Source: Lacisediminihabitans sp040549525
Lineage (GTDB): Bacteria; Actinomycetota; Actinomycetes; Actinomycetales; Microbacteriaceae
Direction: 5' to 3'
Assembly: GCF_040549525.1 (NCBI RefSeq)
Contig: NZ_JBEPTM010000001.1
Span: 558,001-622,000, forward strand
Length of the DNA stretch: 64,000 bases
The notes beneath the pieces were generated by a model that saw only the letters and a program-made list of their open reading frames with translations, did no database searches and had not been told where the DNA came from. Positions 25,551 to 33,728 of the stretch are shown here, in pieces. The stretch's first letter is position 1. The number at the start of each line of letters is the position of its first letter. A program made the position numbers and the translations under genes.

Positions 25551-26869
25551 GCGAGGTGTCCTTTCGGGGTTTCGAGGATGCGCTGGTGTGCCCGCGCAGA
25601 CCGTTCTAGTTCGGTGTCACCACGCAGTTCGGTGGTGCTGGGAAGGATGTGCCCCATGCGGTCGCGCTTCGCCTCGAGGTACTGCTCGTTGAAGTCGCCG
25701 ACGCCGACCACGAGAGGCACCTGCTCGGTGACCGTGATTCCCCGGTCGCGCAGCTGGCGCAGTTTCTCCGGGTTGTTGGTGATCGCCCGCACCTCACTGA
25801 GTCCCAGGTCCTCGAGGATCGCCACGGCCGCGCTGTAGTCGCGACCGTCGGCGGGGAAGCCGAGCGCGATGTTCGCGTCGAGGGTGTCGAGCCCCTCCTC
25901 CTGGAGGCGGTAGGCCTTGAGCTTGTTGATGAGCCCGATGCCGCGACCCTCGTGGCCGCGCATGTAGATGACGACTCCGCCCTCGGCCTGGATCTGGTCG
26001 AGCGCGGCATCCAGCTGCGGTCCGCACTCGCACTTCAGCGATCCGAAGACCTCACCGGTGAGGCACTCGGAGTGCACGCGGATCAGTGCGCCGTTCCGCG
26101 GGGTTCCGCTGATGATGGCGAGGTGGTCGGCCCCGGTCATCCGGTCCCGATAGGCGCGGAAGCGGAACGGGCCGTGTCGGGTGGGGATGCTGGTCTCGAC
26201 CTCGAAGGTCACCCTCGAGGTCTCGGGAATCGGCACCGCCAGCGGCACCGCGGTGTCGCAGTGCTCGGCCTGGAGGAATTCGATGAGCGATTCGATCGTG
26301 ATGACCACGATGCCTTCGCGCTCGCCGAGCTGGATGAGGCCGGGAAGGCGCATCATCTCGCCGTCTTCCGCGACGATCTCCGAGATGGCGCCGACCGGGG
26401 TGAGGCCGGCGAGCTTGAGCAGGTCGACGGTGGCCTCGGTGTGGCCGTCGCGTTCCCGCACTCCGCCGTCCCTTGCCCGAAGTGGCATGATGTGGCCCGG
26501 ACGGTGCACGCTCGACGGAGTCGAGTCGAGGTTCGCGAGCACTCGAAGGGTGTGGGCGCGGTCTGCGGCGCTGATCCCGGTACTGATGCGATCCGCGGCA
26601 TCCACCGACACCGTGTAGTTGGTGCCGCGCGGGTCCTCATTGTTCACGACCATCATCGGCAGCTCGAGGCGGTCGGCGATCTCATTCGTCATCGGGGCGC
26701 AGATGAACCCCGAGCTGTTGCGCACGAGCCACGCGAGCCATTCCTGGCTGGCGAACTCCGCGGCGAGCACGACGTCACCTTCGTTCTCCCGGCCTTCGTC
26801 GTCCACGACGATGATCGGTTTGCCCGCCCGAAGCTCTTCGAGGGCGGTGGGGATGTCAGCGAGACTCAT
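25547..26869 (-). CDS. ribBA: Bifunctional 3,4-dihydroxy-2-butanone-4-phosphate synthase / GTP cyclohydrolase II
   Basis: Makes both precursors of riboflavin (440 aa). The N-terminal DHBP synthase domain (about 1-205) has DDEGRENEGDVV and the phosphate-binding RPGHIMPLRARDGG. The C-terminal GTP cyclohydrolase II domain has the zinc motif CLTGEVFGSLKCECG and YMRGHEGRGIGL. ATG 26869 follows AGGAG at good spacing; the much longer upstream frame is a shadow of ribE/ribD. It overlaps ribE by 4 bp and ribH by 4 bp. Confidence 0.96.
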   Translation of the reverse strand: MSLADIPTALEELRAGKPIIVVDDEGRENEGDVVLAAEFASQEWLAWLVRNSSGFICAPMTNEIADRLELPMMVVNNEDPRGTNYTVSVDAADRISTGISAADRAHTLRVLANLDSTPSSVHRPGHIMPLRARDGGVRERDGHTEATVDLLKLAGLTPVGAISEIVAEDGEMMRLPGLIQLGEREGIVVITIESLIEFLQAEHCDTAVPLAVPIPETSRVTFEVETSIPTRHGPFRFRAYRDRMTGADHLAIISGTPRNGALIRVHSECLTGEVFGSLKCECGPQLDAALDQIQAEGGVVIYMRGHEGRGIGLINKLKAYRLQEEGLDTLDANIALGFPADGRDYSAAVAILEDLGLSEVRAITNNPEKLRQLRDRGITVTEQVPLVVGVGDFNEQYLEAKRDRMGHILPSTTELRGDTELERSARAHQRILETPKGHLA

Positions 26870-27480
26870 GACTCGCTCCTTCCGGTTGTGGCTGATGTCT
26901 CGGCGAGCCGTGCCACGTGCCGAGCCAGGATGTCGGTCTCGATGTTGACCGTGTCGCCGACGCCCTTGAGGCCGAGGGTCGTCACCGCGAGGGTTTCCGG
27001 GATGAGGGAGACCTCGAACCAGTCCGCCCCGACGGCGCTCACGGTGAGGGAGACGCCGTCCACCGCGATCGAGCCCTTGCGGGCGACCAGGGGAGCGAGA
27101 TCCGGCGCGAGGGAGAATCGCAGTACGCGCCAGGCGCTTCCCTCGGTGATGCTGAGCAGGGTGCTGGTGCCGTCGATGTGGCCCTGCACGATGTGGCCGC
27201 CGAGCCGGTCGCCCACCTGGGCGGCTCGCTCGAGGTTGACACGGGATCCGGCCGTGATTCCGGAGAGGGTCGACATCGCGATGGTCTCGGCCATCACGTC
27301 GGCGGTGAACCAGTCCTCGCCCCTGTCCACGACGGTCAGGCACACCCCGCTCACCGAGATCGAATCGCCGTGGCCCGCATCCGACACCGCGAGCGGTCCG
27401 CGGATCGTGAGGCGCGCGGCATCCGGGGTCGGCCGCCAATCGACGACCTCGCCGAGTTCTTCGATGATTCCCGTGAACAT
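26866..27480 (-). CDS. ribE: Riboflavin synthase alpha subunit
   Basis: Dismutates two lumazine molecules into riboflavin (204 aa). The start MFTGIIEELGEV is the family signature. Two tandem lumazine-binding barrels follow, the first with GVCLTVVD and the second with AVDGVSLTVSAVG, joined by LGGHIVQGHIDGTS. It overlaps the ribD stop (TGATG) and the ribBA start, so the order is ribD-ribE-ribBA-ribH. The name ribC is also used. Confidence 0.95.
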   Translation of the reverse strand: MFTGIIEELGEVVDWRPTPDAARLTIRGPLAVSDAGHGDSISVSGVCLTVVDRGEDWFTADVMAETIAMSTLSGITAGSRVNLERAAQVGDRLGGHIVQGHIDGTSTLLSITEGSAWRVLRFSLAPDLAPLVARKGSIAVDGVSLTVSAVGADWFEVSLIPETLAVTTLGLKGVGDTVNIETDILARHVARLAETSATTGRSES

Positions 27481-28523
27481 CAGGTGCCTTTCTTGGTGTG
27501 AACGTTGGTGGGCCGGGCGACGACGAGCAGGTCGCCTCCCAGCGATTCGACCCGGTCGATCGAGAGACGACGGGCATCGCCGATCGTGCCGACTCCGATG
27601 TCGGTGAGGGCGAGGCGCTCGCCGCCCAGCAGCACCGGGGCCAGGTAGACGAGGTATTCGTCGACGAGCCCCGCGGCGACGAAGGCGCTCGCCAGCGTCG
27701 GGCCGCCCTCGACGAAGACGTGACGGATGCCCCGGGCGAACAGCTCGTCGAGAATCGTCGGCAGATCCCGGCTTCCGGTGATGATCGGGGTGCGGGGGTG
27801 TGCCAGCACCCGGGAGCCTGCGGGGATCGCGCGCTCTCCGACCACCACCGGGATGGGCTGGTGCGGCATGAGCTCACCGCCGTCTCCCCGCGCGGTGAGG
27901 CTCGGGTCGTCGGACAGTACCGTGCCGGTGCCGACCAGGATCGCGTCGGACTGCTCGCGCTGCTCATGCACTCTCTGCCGCGCGGCGGTGCCGGTGATCC
28001 ATTGGCTCGAGCCATCCGCCGCGGCCGCGCGACCGTCGAGGCTGGATGCCCACTTCACGGTGACGAACGGACGATGCAGGCGTTCGGCGGTGAGCCATCC
28101 GCGCAGGGCCTCCGATGCCTCCTCGAGGAGAACACCGCCCTCGACGATCACCCCGGCCTCGCGCAGTCGCGCGGCCCCTCCGCCGGAATGCTCTCCCGGG
28201 TCGGACACGGCGTAGACGACACGCTCGACCCCCGCGGAGATCAGGGCTTCCGAGCAGGGACCCGTGAGCCCCAGGTGGTTGCAGGGCTCGAGCGTGACGA
28301 TCGCGGTGAGACCCTCGGCGCTCGTCACCTGGGAGAGCGCGTCCACCTCGGCGTGGGGTGTACCGGCCCCGCGGTGCCAGCCCTCGGCGACGATGGCGCC
28401 AGCGGCATCCACCAGCACGCAGCCGACCTGCGGATTCACACCGAAGGACGGCCCGTTCGCAGCGAGAGAGAGCGCGCGGCGCATCAGCGTCTCGTGCGCG
28501 CTGCCTGCCGTTGGGGCGGTCAT
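27480..28523 (-). CDS. ribD: Bifunctional riboflavin deaminase/reductase RibD
   Basis: Catalyses deamination and side-chain reduction of the pyrimidine intermediate (347 aa). The N-terminal deaminase domain (about 1-145) has zinc ligands in HAEVDAL and EPCNHLGLTGPC. The C-terminal reductase domain has SLDGRAAAADGSSQWITG and FVEGGPTLASAF. ATG 28523 is chosen because the longer frame runs into the FMN riboswitch. First gene of the operon; about 90 bases separate it from the aptamer. Confidence 0.95.
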   Translation of the reverse strand: MTAPTAGSAHETLMRRALSLAANGPSFGVNPQVGCVLVDAAGAIVAEGWHRGAGTPHAEVDALSQVTSAEGLTAIVTLEPCNHLGLTGPCSEALISAGVERVVYAVSDPGEHSGGGAARLREAGVIVEGGVLLEEASEALRGWLTAERLHRPFVTVKWASSLDGRAAAADGSSQWITGTAARQRVHEQREQSDAILVGTGTVLSDDPSLTARGDGGELMPHQPIPVVVGERAIPAGSRVLAHPRTPIITGSRDLPTILDELFARGIRHVFVEGGPTLASAFVAAGLVDEYLVYLAPVLLGGERLALTDIGVGTIGDARRLSIDRVESLGGDLLVVARPTNVHTKKGT

Positions 28524-28614
28524 CCGGAATCTCGAATCTTCGTATCGAAGACGGACTCCGGGTACGGTGTCGACGGTCGCCGACATCGCTCGTGGGCACC
28601 CGAAGGTGAACACG

Positions 28615-28766
28615 CGTGCTTCCTCTCATCCGGACTGAGAGGCTCTTGCGAGCCTCATTACCGTCGGTCTCGGAATTCCACCGAGTCAACCGCCCCTCCG
28701 ATGTTCGGGAGACGCGGGTCGCGGACTGTCACCGCCGGTTCGGATTTTCACCGACCCCGGAGCACG
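28615..28766 (-). ncRNA. FMN riboswitch (RFN element)
   Basis: Read on the minus strand, this leader carries the RFN core in order: GGTCGGTGAAAATCCG, ACCGGCGGTGACAGTCCGC, GGTGGAATTCCGAGACCGAC, GGTAATGA and AGTCCGGATGAGAGGA. P1 can form between CGTGCT (5' end) and AGCACG (3' end). It precedes ribD, so FMN should shut down the whole rib operon. The 90 bases before ribD hold a short TTCG-ATA-CGAA hairpin but no T-rich terminator, favouring control of translation initiation. Confidence 0.95.
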
Positions 28767-28820
28767 TACTTCTTTGGTTCACTCTACCCAACGCGAAGGA
28801 CGCGGGGATATTCCCGGTAT

Positions 28821-29798
28821 TCAGTCCATCTCGGCGAGCTGGGCCGCCGTGACCTCGTCGACGACGAGGTCGGTGATGACTCCGGTCGCGACCGCGCCGC
28901 GGAGGGCGGGCAGCTTCGCTTGGCCGGAGACCACCGCGATCCGGCGAGGCGCCTTCATCAGCACGTCGAAGGAGGGACCGCTCGAGCGGGCGTTGAGGGG
29001 GATGTCGTCGTGCGTGCCGTCGCCGCGGAAGAACATCGTGGCGATGTCACCGACGACCCGCGAGCGGGAGAGCTCGTCGTAGTCGGCCCGGTCGAGATAG
29101 CCGCCGGCGTAGACATGGCTCGGCACGTCGGCATTGGGTGATCCGATGCCGAAGACCGCGACATCCATCCGACGCTGCACGGCGAGCACCCGTGCGGTGC
29201 TCCGCTCCCGCCACAGTGCGTCTTTGGTGGCCGGGTCATCGAAGAAGGCGGGCACCGGGAACTGCTGGACCATCGCCCCGAAGGCGGAGCCGAACCTGCC
29301 GATGATCTCGCTCGCGTAGACCAGCCCGGTGGTGTGCGCATTTCCGGCGCCGTTGAGCTGCACGACCTGGGTGTTGCGCACCGGTTTGCGCACGAGATGC
29401 CGGCTCACCGACGCGATCGTCGCCCCCCAGGCGACGCCGAGGATCATGTTCGAATCGACGAAATCGGTGAGAATCCGTGCAGCGGAGAGGGCGACACGGT
29501 CGAGGCGGTCCACCTCCGTGGCGGCATCCCCTGCCGGCACGATGTGAGCGGAGAGGCCGTAGCGCTCGTGCAGCTGCTGTTGCACCTGGGTCAGCTGATC
29601 GATCGGTGAGTGCAGGCGGATCTCCACAAGCCCGGAATCCCGGGCGAAAGCGATGAGACGGCTCACGGATGATCGGGAGATCTCCAGCTCGGAGGCGATG
29701 GCATCCATCGTGAGGTTCTGGATGTAGTAGAGATGGGCCGCACGCAGCGCATCGGCGGTACGGCTGTCGCCCTCGCTGTCGGTGAGGTTCATCTGCAC
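28821..29798 (-). CDS. SorC/DeoR-type sugar-responsive transcriptional regulator
   Basis: DNA-binding regulator (325 aa). An N-terminal HTH (LYYIQNLTMDAIASELEISR then SSVSRLI, about residues 23-49) precedes a SorC-type sugar-phosphate-binding domain with LGVAWGATIASVSRHL, VVQLNGAG and the conserved VAVVSGQAK near the C-terminus. ATG 29798 or the second Met at 29792 are both possible. It is divergent from glpD with 50 bp between starts, suggesting it controls that gene and itself in response to a phosphorylated polyol. Confidence 0.9.
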   Translation of the reverse strand: MQMNLTDSEGDSRTADALRAAHLYYIQNLTMDAIASELEISRSSVSRLIAFARDSGLVEIRLHSPIDQLTQVQQQLHERYGLSAHIVPAGDAATEVDRLDRVALSAARILTDFVDSNMILGVAWGATIASVSRHLVRKPVRNTQVVQLNGAGNAHTTGLVYASEIIGRFGSAFGAMVQQFPVPAFFDDPATKDALWRERSTARVLAVQRRMDVAVFGIGSPNADVPSHVYAGGYLDRADYDELSRSRVVGDIATMFFRGDGTHDDIPLNARSSGPSFDVLMKAPRRIAVVSGQAKLPALRGAVATGVITDLVVDEVTAAQLAEMD

Positions 29799-29848
29799 AT
29801 CCGTTCACGGGCCATGAAAAGTCTCTCTATGCGGCGCACTATGAGTGT

Positions 29849-31555
29849 ATGACCACTTCAACTCCTCGAACCGATGTCGTTTCCCTCACCGAGCACCCGC
29901 ACTCCCAGGTGCTCGTGATCGGGGGTGGCATCAACGGTGCCGCCACCTTCCGTGAACTCGCGCTCCAGGGCGTCGACGTGACGCTCATCGAGCGCTCCGA
30001 CTACATCTCCGGAGCCTCCGCCGCCTCATCGCACATGATCCACGGAGGCATCCGCTATCTCGAGAACGGTGAGTTCCGTCTCGTGCGCGAGGCCGTGCAG
30101 GAGCGCAACCGGCTGCTCAAGACCGCCCCGCACTACGTGAAGCCCCTGCAGACGACAATCCCGATCTTCTCGACCTTCTCCGGGGTGGCCGCGGCTCCGC
30201 TGCGCTTCCTCACCCACAAGCAGAGCAGCACCACCGAGCGTGGCGCCCTGCTCATCAAGGTGGGGCTCATCCTCTACGACTCCTTCTCGCGCGACGGCGG
30301 CAGCGTTCCGCGCCACCAGTTCCACGGTCGCCGCAAGTCGCTCGCCGACCAGCCGGCCCTCAACCCTGACCTCAAATACACCGCGACCTACTACGACGCT
30401 GCCATGGTCAATCCCGAGCGTCTCGGCCTCGATGTGCTGCTCGACGGTGTCGCAGCGGGCGGGCGAAGCGCGAACTATGTGGAAGCCGTCGGCTCTGTCG
30501 ATGGCGGAGTTCTCGTGCGAGATCGGGTCACCGGTGATGAGTTCGTGCTCACCGCGGACGTCATCGTCAACACCTCCGGCCCCTGGACCGACCTCACCAA
30601 CGACGCCCTCGGTGCGCCGACCACGTTCATGGGGGGCACCAAGGGCTCGCACATCGTGGTCGACAACCCCGAGCTGTTCGCGGCCACCAAGGGTCGCGAG
30701 CTGTTCTTCGAGAACGACGACGGACGCATCGTGCTGATCTACCCGATCAAGGGCCGCGTGCTCGTCGGCACCACCGACATGGATGCCGACCCGCGCGACC
30801 CGATGATCGAGACCGATGACGACACGGAGTACTTCTTCAAACTCGTCTCCCACGTGTTCCCGGATGTCGCCGTCGATCGCTCGCAGATCGTCTTCACCTA
30901 CGCGGGCATCCGCCCTCTTCCCCGTCACGACGACGAGGCTCCCGGCTTCGTCTCCCGCGACTACCGCATCGAGAAGGGCAGCTTCGGCGGCTCGCCGCTG
31001 CTCAGCCTCGTCGGCGGCAAGTGGACCACCTTCCGCGCGCTGGGGGAGCACATGACGAACGAGGTGCTCGCCATCCTGAAGCGCGAGCGCACGGCATCCA
31101 CCACCACGCTCTCCATCGGCGGAGGAGCGGGCTTCCCCACCACCGAACCCACTCGCAACGCCTGGATCCATGCGAACGCCGTCGGCGTGACGCGGTCCCG
31201 TGTCGCCGAGTTGTTGACGCGCTACGGAACGCGGGCAACGAAGTTCATCTCCGCGATCGCCGGCGTGGAGGACGCGGCTCTGCGGACGACTCCGCTCTAC
31301 ACGACCGCCGAGCTCGACCACCTCGTGCGCACGGAGAGCGTCGTTCACCTGGACGATGTGCTTCTCCGTCGCACCGATCTCGCGTTCACCGGCGCGGTGA
31401 CCGGCCCGATGATCGAAGAGCTGGCGGATGTCGTCGGTGCGAGTCTCGGCTGGAGCAGCGAGCGGCGCGCCGCGGAGGTCACCACGACCCGCGAGACCCT
31501 CACGACGCTCCACGGCCAGGTCTTCGTCGACGAGCCTTCGGTGGTCACCCGGTAG
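29849..31555 (+). CDS. glpD: FAD-dependent glycerol-3-phosphate dehydrogenase
   Basis: Membrane-associated flavoprotein (568 aa) that oxidises glycerol 3-phosphate to dihydroxyacetone phosphate and feeds quinones. Visible are the dinucleotide motif VIGGGINGAA (about residues 23-32), SSHMIHGGIRYLENGEF, the central FAD-domain stretch GPWTDL and LVGGKWTTFRALGEH. The C-terminal cap helical domain is present. GlpD-like enzymes also act on erythritol phosphate (EryB), and the SorC neighbour would fit either; glycerol 3-phosphate is the default. Confidence 0.9.
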   Translation: MTTSTPRTDVVSLTEHPHSQVLVIGGGINGAATFRELALQGVDVTLIERSDYISGASAASSHMIHGGIRYLENGEFRLVREAVQERNRLLKTAPHYVKPLQTTIPIFSTFSGVAAAPLRFLTHKQSSTTERGALLIKVGLILYDSFSRDGGSVPRHQFHGRRKSLADQPALNPDLKYTATYYDAAMVNPERLGLDVLLDGVAAGGRSANYVEAVGSVDGGVLVRDRVTGDEFVLTADVIVNTSGPWTDLTNDALGAPTTFMGGTKGSHIVVDNPELFAATKGRELFFENDDGRIVLIYPIKGRVLVGTTDMDADPRDPMIETDDDTEYFFKLVSHVFPDVAVDRSQIVFTYAGIRPLPRHDDEAPGFVSRDYRIEKGSFGGSPLLSLVGGKWTTFRALGEHMTNEVLAILKRERTASTTTLSIGGGAGFPTTEPTRNAWIHANAVGVTRSRVAELLTRYGTRATKFISAIAGVEDAALRTTPLYTTAELDHLVRTESVVHLDDVLLRRTDLAFTGAVTGPMIEELADVVGASLGWSSERRAAEVTTTRETLTTLHGQVFVDEPSVVTR

Positions 31556-31579
31556 CTCGAGTATGTTCCGTCCGCCTCC

Positions 31580-31681
31580 GCATAACTCCTGCAGTGTGAG
31601 CCACCCTGGTGGTCTGCCCCCGCATCGACGGTGTTTTTGCACGAAGAGTGCAGGCTGGCGGCCAGATTGCAGGAGTTATGC
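31580..31681. repeat. Palindromic element, family II, copy 1 (102 bp)
   Basis: Perfect 14-bp inverted arms GCATAACTCCTGCA (31580-31593) and TGCAGGAGTTATGC (31668-31681). The interior is unrelated to other copies. It lies 24 bp after the glpD stop and is the first of two such elements upstream of the DUF559 nuclease gene. Confidence 0.9.
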
Positions 31682-31773
31682 ATCGGGCCAGTGAGCATTC
31701 TGGCCGGAGCCGACACACTGGAGCCGCACCAGACCGTCGACGGCACCAGAGCTGTCTCGGCCTGCGCCCCTCG

Positions 31774-31865
31774 GCATAACTCCTGCTCTTCGCGAACAGA
31801 GTGTTCGCGATGCCCGCAGACCCGGGACAGGCTAACCCGCGCAGCGCGCCGTGCCGGAGTTATGC
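31774..31865. repeat. Palindromic element, family II, copy 2 (92 bp)
   Basis: Inverted arms GCATAACTCCTGC (31774-31786) and GCCGGAGTTATGC (31853-31865) with one mismatch; it ends 80 bp upstream of the nuclease start. The interior holds CGCGAACA / TGTTCGCG, which can extend a local hairpin. Confidence 0.88.
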
Positions 31866-31883
31866 ACCGAGCGTGCTGGCGCC

Positions 31884-31895
31884 AGGTTATGCACC
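31884..31895 (+). repeat. Half-arm of a family II element
   Basis: AGGTTATGCACC resembles the right-hand end of copies 2 and 3 (GAGTTATGCACC/GG) but has no left partner. It looks like a decayed or partial element between copy 2 and the nuclease gene. Confidence 0.5.
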
Positions 31896-31945
31896 AATCT
31901 GGGCCGCTCCCCCACCGTGCCGACCGCATCGGTCACGATCCCACA

Positions 31946-32836
31946 ATGACGTGGAGCGAAGTGTTCGAACAACTGAATCTGATGGTGGCGGATCGGCGAA
32001 CGCTCCTCGCGTACGGTGCAACAGGCGCGGGGCTCACGAGTGCGGTGCGGGGCGGCTACCTTGTGCGACCGCGTCGGGATCACTATGTGCTTCAAGGCAC
32101 ACCGATCCCTGTTGTTCAGGCGGTTCGGGTCGGTGGCCGCCTCGGCTGTGTCTCGGCTCTGCATCTGCTCGGTGCCTTCGCCATGGACTCCGGGACTCCG
32201 CATATCCACCTCCTGCGCTCGGCATCGCGACTGCGGTCGCCTCATTCGCGCTGGATTAACCTCGCCGACAGCGAGAGGGACGACTCCGTGTTGCACTGGT
32301 GGCCACTCCTCGACAGCACCGACGTCTCGGAGCATGCCGTCGGAGTCCGCGAGGCGGTGGCCCAGGTGGTGCGGTGCCAGGAGCCGTGGCATGCCATTGC
32401 CACACTCGACAGCGTTCTCCACCAGGGACTTCTCTCGCTCGACGAGCTGAGCGCGCTCTTCCGCCAAGTGCCTGAACGGTGCGTGATGCTGCTGGGCCAG
32501 CTCGACGGCCGAGCGGAGGCCGGCCAGGAGTCGATCCTGCGGTTGCTGATGCGGCAACTCGGCCTTCACTGCGAGATCCAAGTCGAAGTGACGGGAGTCG
32601 GGCGTGTCGACATGATCGTGGAGGGCATCCTCATCCTTGAAGCAGACAGCAGACTCGCCCATGACGGGTGGGAGATGCACGTGCGTGATCGCAATCGGGA
32701 TATCGACTCGGCGCGTCAGGGTTACATGAGCCTTCGGCCGGCCTATCAGCGCACGATGTTCGACCCGACGGCTGTGCAGGAGGCTGTCCTCGCGCTCCTG
32801 GCGGCGTGGAATCACCATCGGGTACACCTCCTGTAG
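31946..32836 (+). CDS. AbiEi-like winged-helix + DUF559 (Vsr/PD-(D/E)XK-like) nuclease protein, flanked by family II palindromes
   Basis: Protein of 296 aa with an N-terminal winged-helix module (RRTLLAYGATGAGLTSAVRG, basic RPRRDHYVL) resembling AbiEi-type antitoxin domains, and a C-terminal DUF559 endonuclease-like domain. Candidate catalytic acids are Glu195 (GQESILRLL), Asp222 (VGRVDMIV) and Glu232-x-Asp234 (LILEADS), the last in place of the classical ExK. ATG 31946 aligns without gaps to the start of the paralogue at 61973 over the first 30 residues; a longer frame would run through repeats. Family II elements flank it on both sides. Nuclease activity and any role in repeat mobility are inferred. 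Confidence 0.82.
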   Translation: MTWSEVFEQLNLMVADRRTLLAYGATGAGLTSAVRGGYLVRPRRDHYVLQGTPIPVVQAVRVGGRLGCVSALHLLGAFAMDSGTPHIHLLRSASRLRSPHSRWINLADSERDDSVLHWWPLLDSTDVSEHAVGVREAVAQVVRCQEPWHAIATLDSVLHQGLLSLDELSALFRQVPERCVMLLGQLDGRAEAGQESILRLLMRQLGLHCEIQVEVTGVGRVDMIVEGILILEADSRLAHDGWEMHVRDRNRDIDSARQGYMSLRPAYQRTMFDPTAVQEAVLALLAAWNHHRVHLL

Positions 32837-32867
32837 CGTCGGGGCCCTCTCCGCCCCTCCGCCGGTC

Positions 32868-32959
32868 GCATAACTCCTGCAGAATCTCTCCGGGGGCCTT
32901 TGCCTCGCCGGGGTCGCCCTTGCCCTCTGCTGCCCGCTGTCAGTTTGCAGGAGTTATGC
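32868..32959. repeat. Palindromic element, family II, copy 3 (92 bp)
   Basis: Perfect arms GCATAACTCCTGCA (32868-32881) and TGCAGGAGTTATGC (32946-32959), starting 31 bp after the nuclease stop. Same length as copy 2 but with an unrelated interior. Confidence 0.9.
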
Positions 32960-32977
32960 ACGGTGAGCACGGCGGAC

Positions 32978-33010
32978 GACTCCGGTGGGTTTGAGACCCC
33001 CCCCGGAGTC
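32978..33010. terminator. Nested hairpin downstream of the nuclease module
   Basis: Arms GACTCCGG (32978-32985) and CCGGAGTC (33003-33010) enclose a smaller GGGT / ACCC pair. It follows family II copy 3 and may end transcription from the nuclease gene; no T tract is present. The remaining bases to 33171 hold an in-frame coding-like tail described as a separate feature. Confidence 0.45.
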
Positions 33011-33039
33011 TGGAGCTTGAGGCGTGCACGGGCGGGGTC

Positions 33040-33171
33040 TTAGAGCGTCAGTACCTTCTCTGCCGCCCGGTCGCCCGTGTGCCGGATCGATCCGGAGAGG
33101 ATCCCGGGAACGAGCACCGCGACGCGAGGATCATCGTCGGCTCGGGACCGCGCTCCGACGGGCGAGCCCGA
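33040..33171 (-). pseudogene. Possible gene remnant in frame after the GNAT stop
   Basis: Reading past the GNAT stop codon (TGA, 33172-33174) in the same frame gives 43 further codons to a TAA at 33040-33042. The last 30 residues (DDDPRVAVLVPGILSGSIRH then TGDRAAEKVLTL) look like a natural protein C-terminus. No start codon or ribosome site supports an independent gene, so this may be the tail of an older, larger gene, or chance. The original family was not recognised. Confidence 0.3.
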
Positions 33172-33723
33172 TCACACCGGCCACCCGGGCCGCTCCACCC
33201 GGGGCTCGGCCGTGTTCAACAGGCCATGCCAGGCGAGGGGGTGCGTGCCATCCCGGAACGTCAGCTGGGTGGGTCGCTCACCGGTGTACTCGAATCCCGC
33301 TTTGCGGGCGACGGAGACGGATGCCGCGTTGCCGACGACGCACTCCCACGCGATCTCCGTGAGGCGGAGCTCCTCGGAGAGCCAGTCGGTCACGGCGACA
33401 ACGGCCTCGGTCATCAGTCCGCGCCCGCGATGCGGTGCACCGAGCCAGAACCCGATGTCCCCCAGCTCCCGGCGCCACCCGATCACCCCGAGCAGCGGTC
33501 CGCGCTCGGAGCCGCGCACCGCCCAGGTGAGTTCGTCACCGGAGAGCCATCCGCCGGGAACCACCCGGTACAGGAAATAGTCGGCATGCCGCTGCTCGTA
33601 AGGCCAGGGCAGGGTCATCACGGTCTCGAACAGCGGGTCGCGGCAGTATTCCGCCACGGCATGCCGGTCGGAGAGCACCGGAGAATCGAGCCACAGTCGC
33701 TCTGTGCGAAGCACCGGCGCCAT
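33172..33723 (-). CDS. GNAT family N-acetyltransferase (RimJ/RimL-like)
   Basis: Acyltransferase (183 aa) of the Acetyltransf_3 type that moves an acetyl group from acetyl-CoA to an amine, possibly a protein N-terminus. The first strand LRTERLWLDSPVLSD is typical of RimJ/RimL-like proteins; motif A appears as GFWLGAPHRGRGLMTEAV, and VVGNAASVSVARKAGFEYTG gives the late helix and strand. ATG 33723 lies 8 bases after AGAGG within the trpS stop region and is preferred over the GTG at 33732. Substrate unknown. Confidence 0.85.
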   Translation of the reverse strand: MAPVLRTERLWLDSPVLSDRHAVAEYCRDPLFETVMTLPWPYEQRHADYFLYRVVPGGWLSGDELTWAVRGSERGPLLGVIGWRRELGDIGFWLGAPHRGRGLMTEAVVAVTDWLSEELRLTEIAWECVVGNAASVSVARKAGFEYTGERPTQLTFRDGTHPLAWHGLLNTAEPRVERPGWPV

Positions 33724-33728
33724 CACCG

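Noticed and set aside
26870..28015. Long N-terminal extension of ribBA
   Set aside because: It is the same-strand out-of-frame shadow of ribE and ribD; ribBA has its own well-placed ribosome site and start at 26869.
31631..31945. Longer start for the DUF559 gene at 31631
   Set aside because: The added 105 codons run through two palindromic repeats, have no homology to the paralogue, and the paralogue alignment starts exactly at ATG 31946.
31580..32959. Possible CRISPR array from repeated GCATAACTCCTGC units
   Set aside because: The units are inverted pairs forming palindromes about 92-102 bp long, separated by a gene, with no regular spacers and no cas genes.
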